Below, in pieces: positions 61,187-64,000 of a stretch of 64,000 bases of DNA. How positions within the stretch are numbered: position 1 is the first letter of the stretch; the number at the start of each line of letters is the position of its first letter. Below the pieces are notes generated by a model. That model was not told the DNA's origin. It saw nothing but the letters and a program-made list of their open reading frames with translations, and made no database searches. The position numbers and the translations under genes are program-made. The stretch comes from Pseudeuparius sepicola. Its lineage: Eukaryota > Arthropoda > Insecta > Coleoptera > Anthribidae. The DNA is taken from the NCBI GenBank assembly GCA_963920635.1, contig OY987299.1, positions 19,918,901 through 19,982,900 of the forward strand, in the 5' to 3' direction.

Positions 61187-62356
61187 CAGGGTGATTCAGT
61201 TCCGGTGCTCAACATGGGGATCTCGGAAATCGTAACAGATACAAAGTCGGACAAATGGAGGCAAACTTGCGCCTTTGGGCGCCTAACAATATGCCGTTGT
61301 AAAAGTTAAAATACTTTCATGGGTTGCTGAGATATTTAAGAAAAAACGAATTTTTGAAAATTAGATTTAATTTGTGATAATATTGAAAATAAATTATACT
61401 TTTCCATTGCACCTTTTTCTGCACTATGTCATGGTATTTTTAGATTTTTAGGGCGAAATTTCGTTCTTGAGACCTATAGAGATCATCTTAATTTTTTTAA
61501 ATACAGACCTGGATTTTTTATTCTATATTTCGAAATGAATCATTGTCCTGAGTACAACTATGTATGACACATACATATTTTTTCTCGTTTTGGCAGCTAA
61601 AAATGCACATTTACTACGAAAAAAATATAATACTGTCCTGGACTATGCATTTATCTCTTTTTTTCAAAGCATTATAACAGGTTATCATTATTTTAATACC
61701 GACTGGATTAATTAAACTCTATGTCATATTGTGAAATTCTTTTTTATACTTTAGTTATAATGTATCCCACGATTGTTATTAATAATTATTATTGTTATTT
61801 ACCTAAAGTATAAAAAAAATTCCAAGTATGACAAACATGGAGTTTAATTAAACCAGTATGTATTAAAATAATGACCACCTGTTATAATTGGAATAGCTTT
61901 GAAAAAAAGGGAAAATGTTTTGTTCTTAGTAAATGTTCACTTTAGCGACAAAAAATATGTATGTGTCATACATCGTTGTTCTCAGGACAATGATTCATTT
62001 CGAAATATGTGATAAAAAATACAGGTCCCTATTTAAAAAATGAAGATGATCCCTCTATCTCAAAAAAGAAACTCGCCCCGAAAATCTAAAAATACCATGA
62101 CGTAGTCCAAAAAAAGTTGCAATGAAAAAGTATAATTTATTTTTTATTATTATCGCAAATGGCGCCAGAAAAAAATAAAATATAATTTTCAAAAATTCTT
62201 TTTTTTAAATATCACGGCAACCCATCAAAATTATTTAACTTCCTTAACAGCATATTGTTAGGTGCCCAAAGCGCAACTTTGCCCCCATTTGGCCGACTTC
62301 GTATCTGTTACGGTTTCAGAGATCCCCATGATAAGCACCGGAACTGAATCACCCTG
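61187..62356. repeat. Long palindromic MITE (foldback), 1.17 kb
   Basis: It begins CAGGGTGATTCAGTTCCGGT and ends ACCGGAACTGAATCACCCTG, a perfect 20-bp inverse. Pairing continues to the centre near 61772, which is TATTAATAATTATTATTGTT. Examples are ATGAATCATTGTCCTGAG-type blocks near 61538 and 61978. Arms of about 580 bases make it the most complete hairpin in the window. No coding capacity is seen. Confidence 0.92.
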
Positions 62357-62691
62357 TATTCCCGCGAGGCATTTTAAGTGCTCCCGTGAGGATTTGTCTC
62401 CTTCTCGTCTCGGCAATATTTTTATGTCCGACTGACGACAGTCGTCTATCAACTTTTTTCAGTCTCAATTTACAATATTTCGAGCAACAGGTCTAGGCAA
62501 TTTCTGAGGTATGCCTTTCGGTCTGTACAAATTGAAAGCGGTTCATATTAGAGAAGTCACAGGTCACGGCGGGCGAGGGAGATCGATAATGACAACCCGG
62601 TGAATCGGCGGTTTTTGGCCGCGGATATCCGCAGGGGTAGCGGAGAGCGCTCGCTGTATGTGGCCGCACATAATAAATAATGGTGGATATA
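62357..62691. other. Unassigned stretch, GC-richer at 62560-62680
   Basis: Minus-strand frames here have no known domain. Nothing else is recognised. Confidence 0.3.
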
Positions 62692-64000
62692 CAGGGTGAC
62701 ATAGAAAAAAGTACATTACATACTGCCACACCATAGAGGACACTAAAATAAGAAAAAAAGTTCCTATGAACATGGGTCCGCAAGGCCTTCGGTTAAAAGA
62801 TACGGGTGTTGAATTGTAATTTTTTTTATTTATTTGCAAAAACAATGATAAATACTTCAACAATTAAATTGTAATGTTATGATGAAAAATACGATTAATT
62901 AAAACAAAACATTAAGGTTTTAGAAGATGTTCAAATTGTTGCCCTTGTACTTCAATACATTTTTCCATTCTTCTTCTTAATGATTGACCGGCATCTTTGA
63001 AATATTCCTGGGTCATTACGAAATCTATCTGCCGATTCCATAATTCTTATCCATAACTGTGCTTCATTATGTATTTCTACAGCATAAACTTCATTTTTCA
63101 TAAATCCCCAAAATGAAAAATCGAGGGGATTAAGGTCGGGACTACGAGCTGGACAGCGTACAGGCCCTCCTCGACCAATCCACTTATTTCCAAATCTCCT
63201 GTCCAAATATTCCTTTGCCACTCGAGCAAAGTGAGCTGGCGCCCCATCATGCATGTAATACATTCTTCCAGCAATGGCCAATGGGACATCCTCTAATAAT
63301 GTATTTAAATCATTCTCCAAGAAATTTCGATACAGTGCACCTGTCAATCGATTGGGCAATCGAAATGGGCCAATTAAGTAATTGTCGATTGTACCTGCCC
63401 ACACATTAATAGAAAACCCATATTGGTGACTTCGAATTACAGTTTGATGAGGATTTTCATCACTCCAATAGTGCATGTTATGTAGGTTTAGAATACCATC
63501 ACGACTAAAACCAGCTTCGTCAGTAAACAAAATTGATGAAATAATGTTTTGTCTTTGGTTTTGCAACCATTCGCAAAATTGTACACGAGGAAAAAAAGTC
63601 ATGTTGCAATAGTGAATGAATTTTTTGGAAATGGTATGGGCCAAGAAGTTGTTCTTTCAAAATGTGTCTAACTGATTCACGGTTAACGTTTCGCACCGCT
63701 GAACTTATTTTCCTGGTGCTTGTTCTCGGATTATTTTCTACCATTCGTAAAACAGTTTCTTCGTTTTGCACAGTGCGACGAGTTCTGGAAACCCCACTAT
63801 TCACTTTTGGTTTTCTAAAACGGCCATCTTCTCCCAAACGCCTATGCACAGCAATAAATGTTCGAACATTAGGAACTTGTTTTAAAGGATATCTTTCTCG
63901 ATAGATACGTTGAGCTTCGTAAGAATTTGATCTAGCTTCGCCGTAGGTAACACATAATCATGTCCCTGTATTCTTCAAAAGTATACTGAACCCTTTTGAA
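62692..64000 (-). mobile_element. CAGGGTG TIR transposon, runs off the right edge
   Basis: The left end is TA|CAGGGTGACATAG, followed by the subterminal block also present in the small element at 874. The transposase lies inside on the minus strand. The right terminus is outside the window, so length and target duplication cannot be checked. Confidence 0.75.
62912..64000 (-). pseudogene. DUF4817/DDE_3-type transposase, frameshifted, 5' end off-window
   Basis: Reading leftwards from the window edge: YTFEEYRDMIM, then (after a frameshift near 63950) GEARSNSYEAQRIYRERYPL, the DUF4817-like helix-turn-helix. Next NNPRTSTRKISSAVRNVNR, a second HTH. A seventh T in the run near 63596 shifts the frame before FPRVQFCEWLQNQ. 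The catalytic core is open from there: ILFTDEAGFSRDG (first Asp), YYMHDGAPAHFAR (second Asp), GRGGPVRCPARSPDLNPLDF (third Asp region). A third frame change near 62997 precedes SLRRRMEKCIEVQGQQFEHL and the stop at 62912-62914. All three acidic residues are kept, so inactivation looks recent. It is the best-preserved protein in the window. Confidence 0.9.

Overview
The window reads as non-coding, transposon-rich DNA from an animal, most likely an insect. It is strongly AT-rich. No bacterial-style operon, rRNA or tRNA gene, or intact multi-domain host gene can be seen. The coding signal is almost entirely decayed transposase and reverse transcriptase. Several repeat types suggest an insect outside the higher flies: transposons with TA|CAGGGTG ends, an AACCGACTT-type dispersed repeat, and mixed hAT, Tc1, Ty3/Gypsy, Penelope and LINE debris. 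The order cannot be fixed from the sequence alone.
Layout. 0-5 kb: a GC-rich unique block, an hAT-type element with a perfect 8-bp target duplication (1058-2097), and two long palindromes. 5-14 kb: mostly anonymous AT-rich DNA, with a perfect 3 x 40-bp hairpin repeat (9201-9320) and a transposase tail (about 13040-13271). 14-23 kb: more palindromes, a CTCF-like motif, two long (TA)n runs and an hAT transposase tail at 23.2-24.0 kb. 24-30 kb: small foldbacks, a TIR element with 8-bp duplication (26679-27686) and the end of a Ty3/Gypsy pol gene. 30-36 kb: a larger relative of that TIR element and a local duplication. 36-42 kb: foldbacks, a second transposase remnant, an hAT MITE and a Penelope-like GIY-YIG remnant. 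42-47 kb: mostly anonymous DNA with one GC-rich candidate spliced exon (45789-45944, minus). 47-57 kb: a TA-flanked TIR element, two inverted copies of a THAP-containing element, an hAT transposase tail and a 1.44-kb palindrome. 57-64 kb: a LINE remnant, a broken Tc1 transposase, a 1.17-kb palindrome, and a frameshifted transposase that runs off the right edge.
How the pieces relate. The most striking property is the density of near-perfect inverted repeats, with arms from tens of bases to about 600 bases. At least seven have CAGGGTG-like or closely related ends, usually flanked by TA. The transposase element at 62.7-64 kb has the same kind of end. This suggests (inference) that IS630/Tc1/mariner-type transposases of this class mobilised the palindromes in trans. 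Transcribed palindromes of this length would fold into long dsRNA. The only plausible host-gene signals are the spliced-exon candidate at 45.8 kb, some GC-rich unique islands and a few motif-level regulatory sites; all are tentative.
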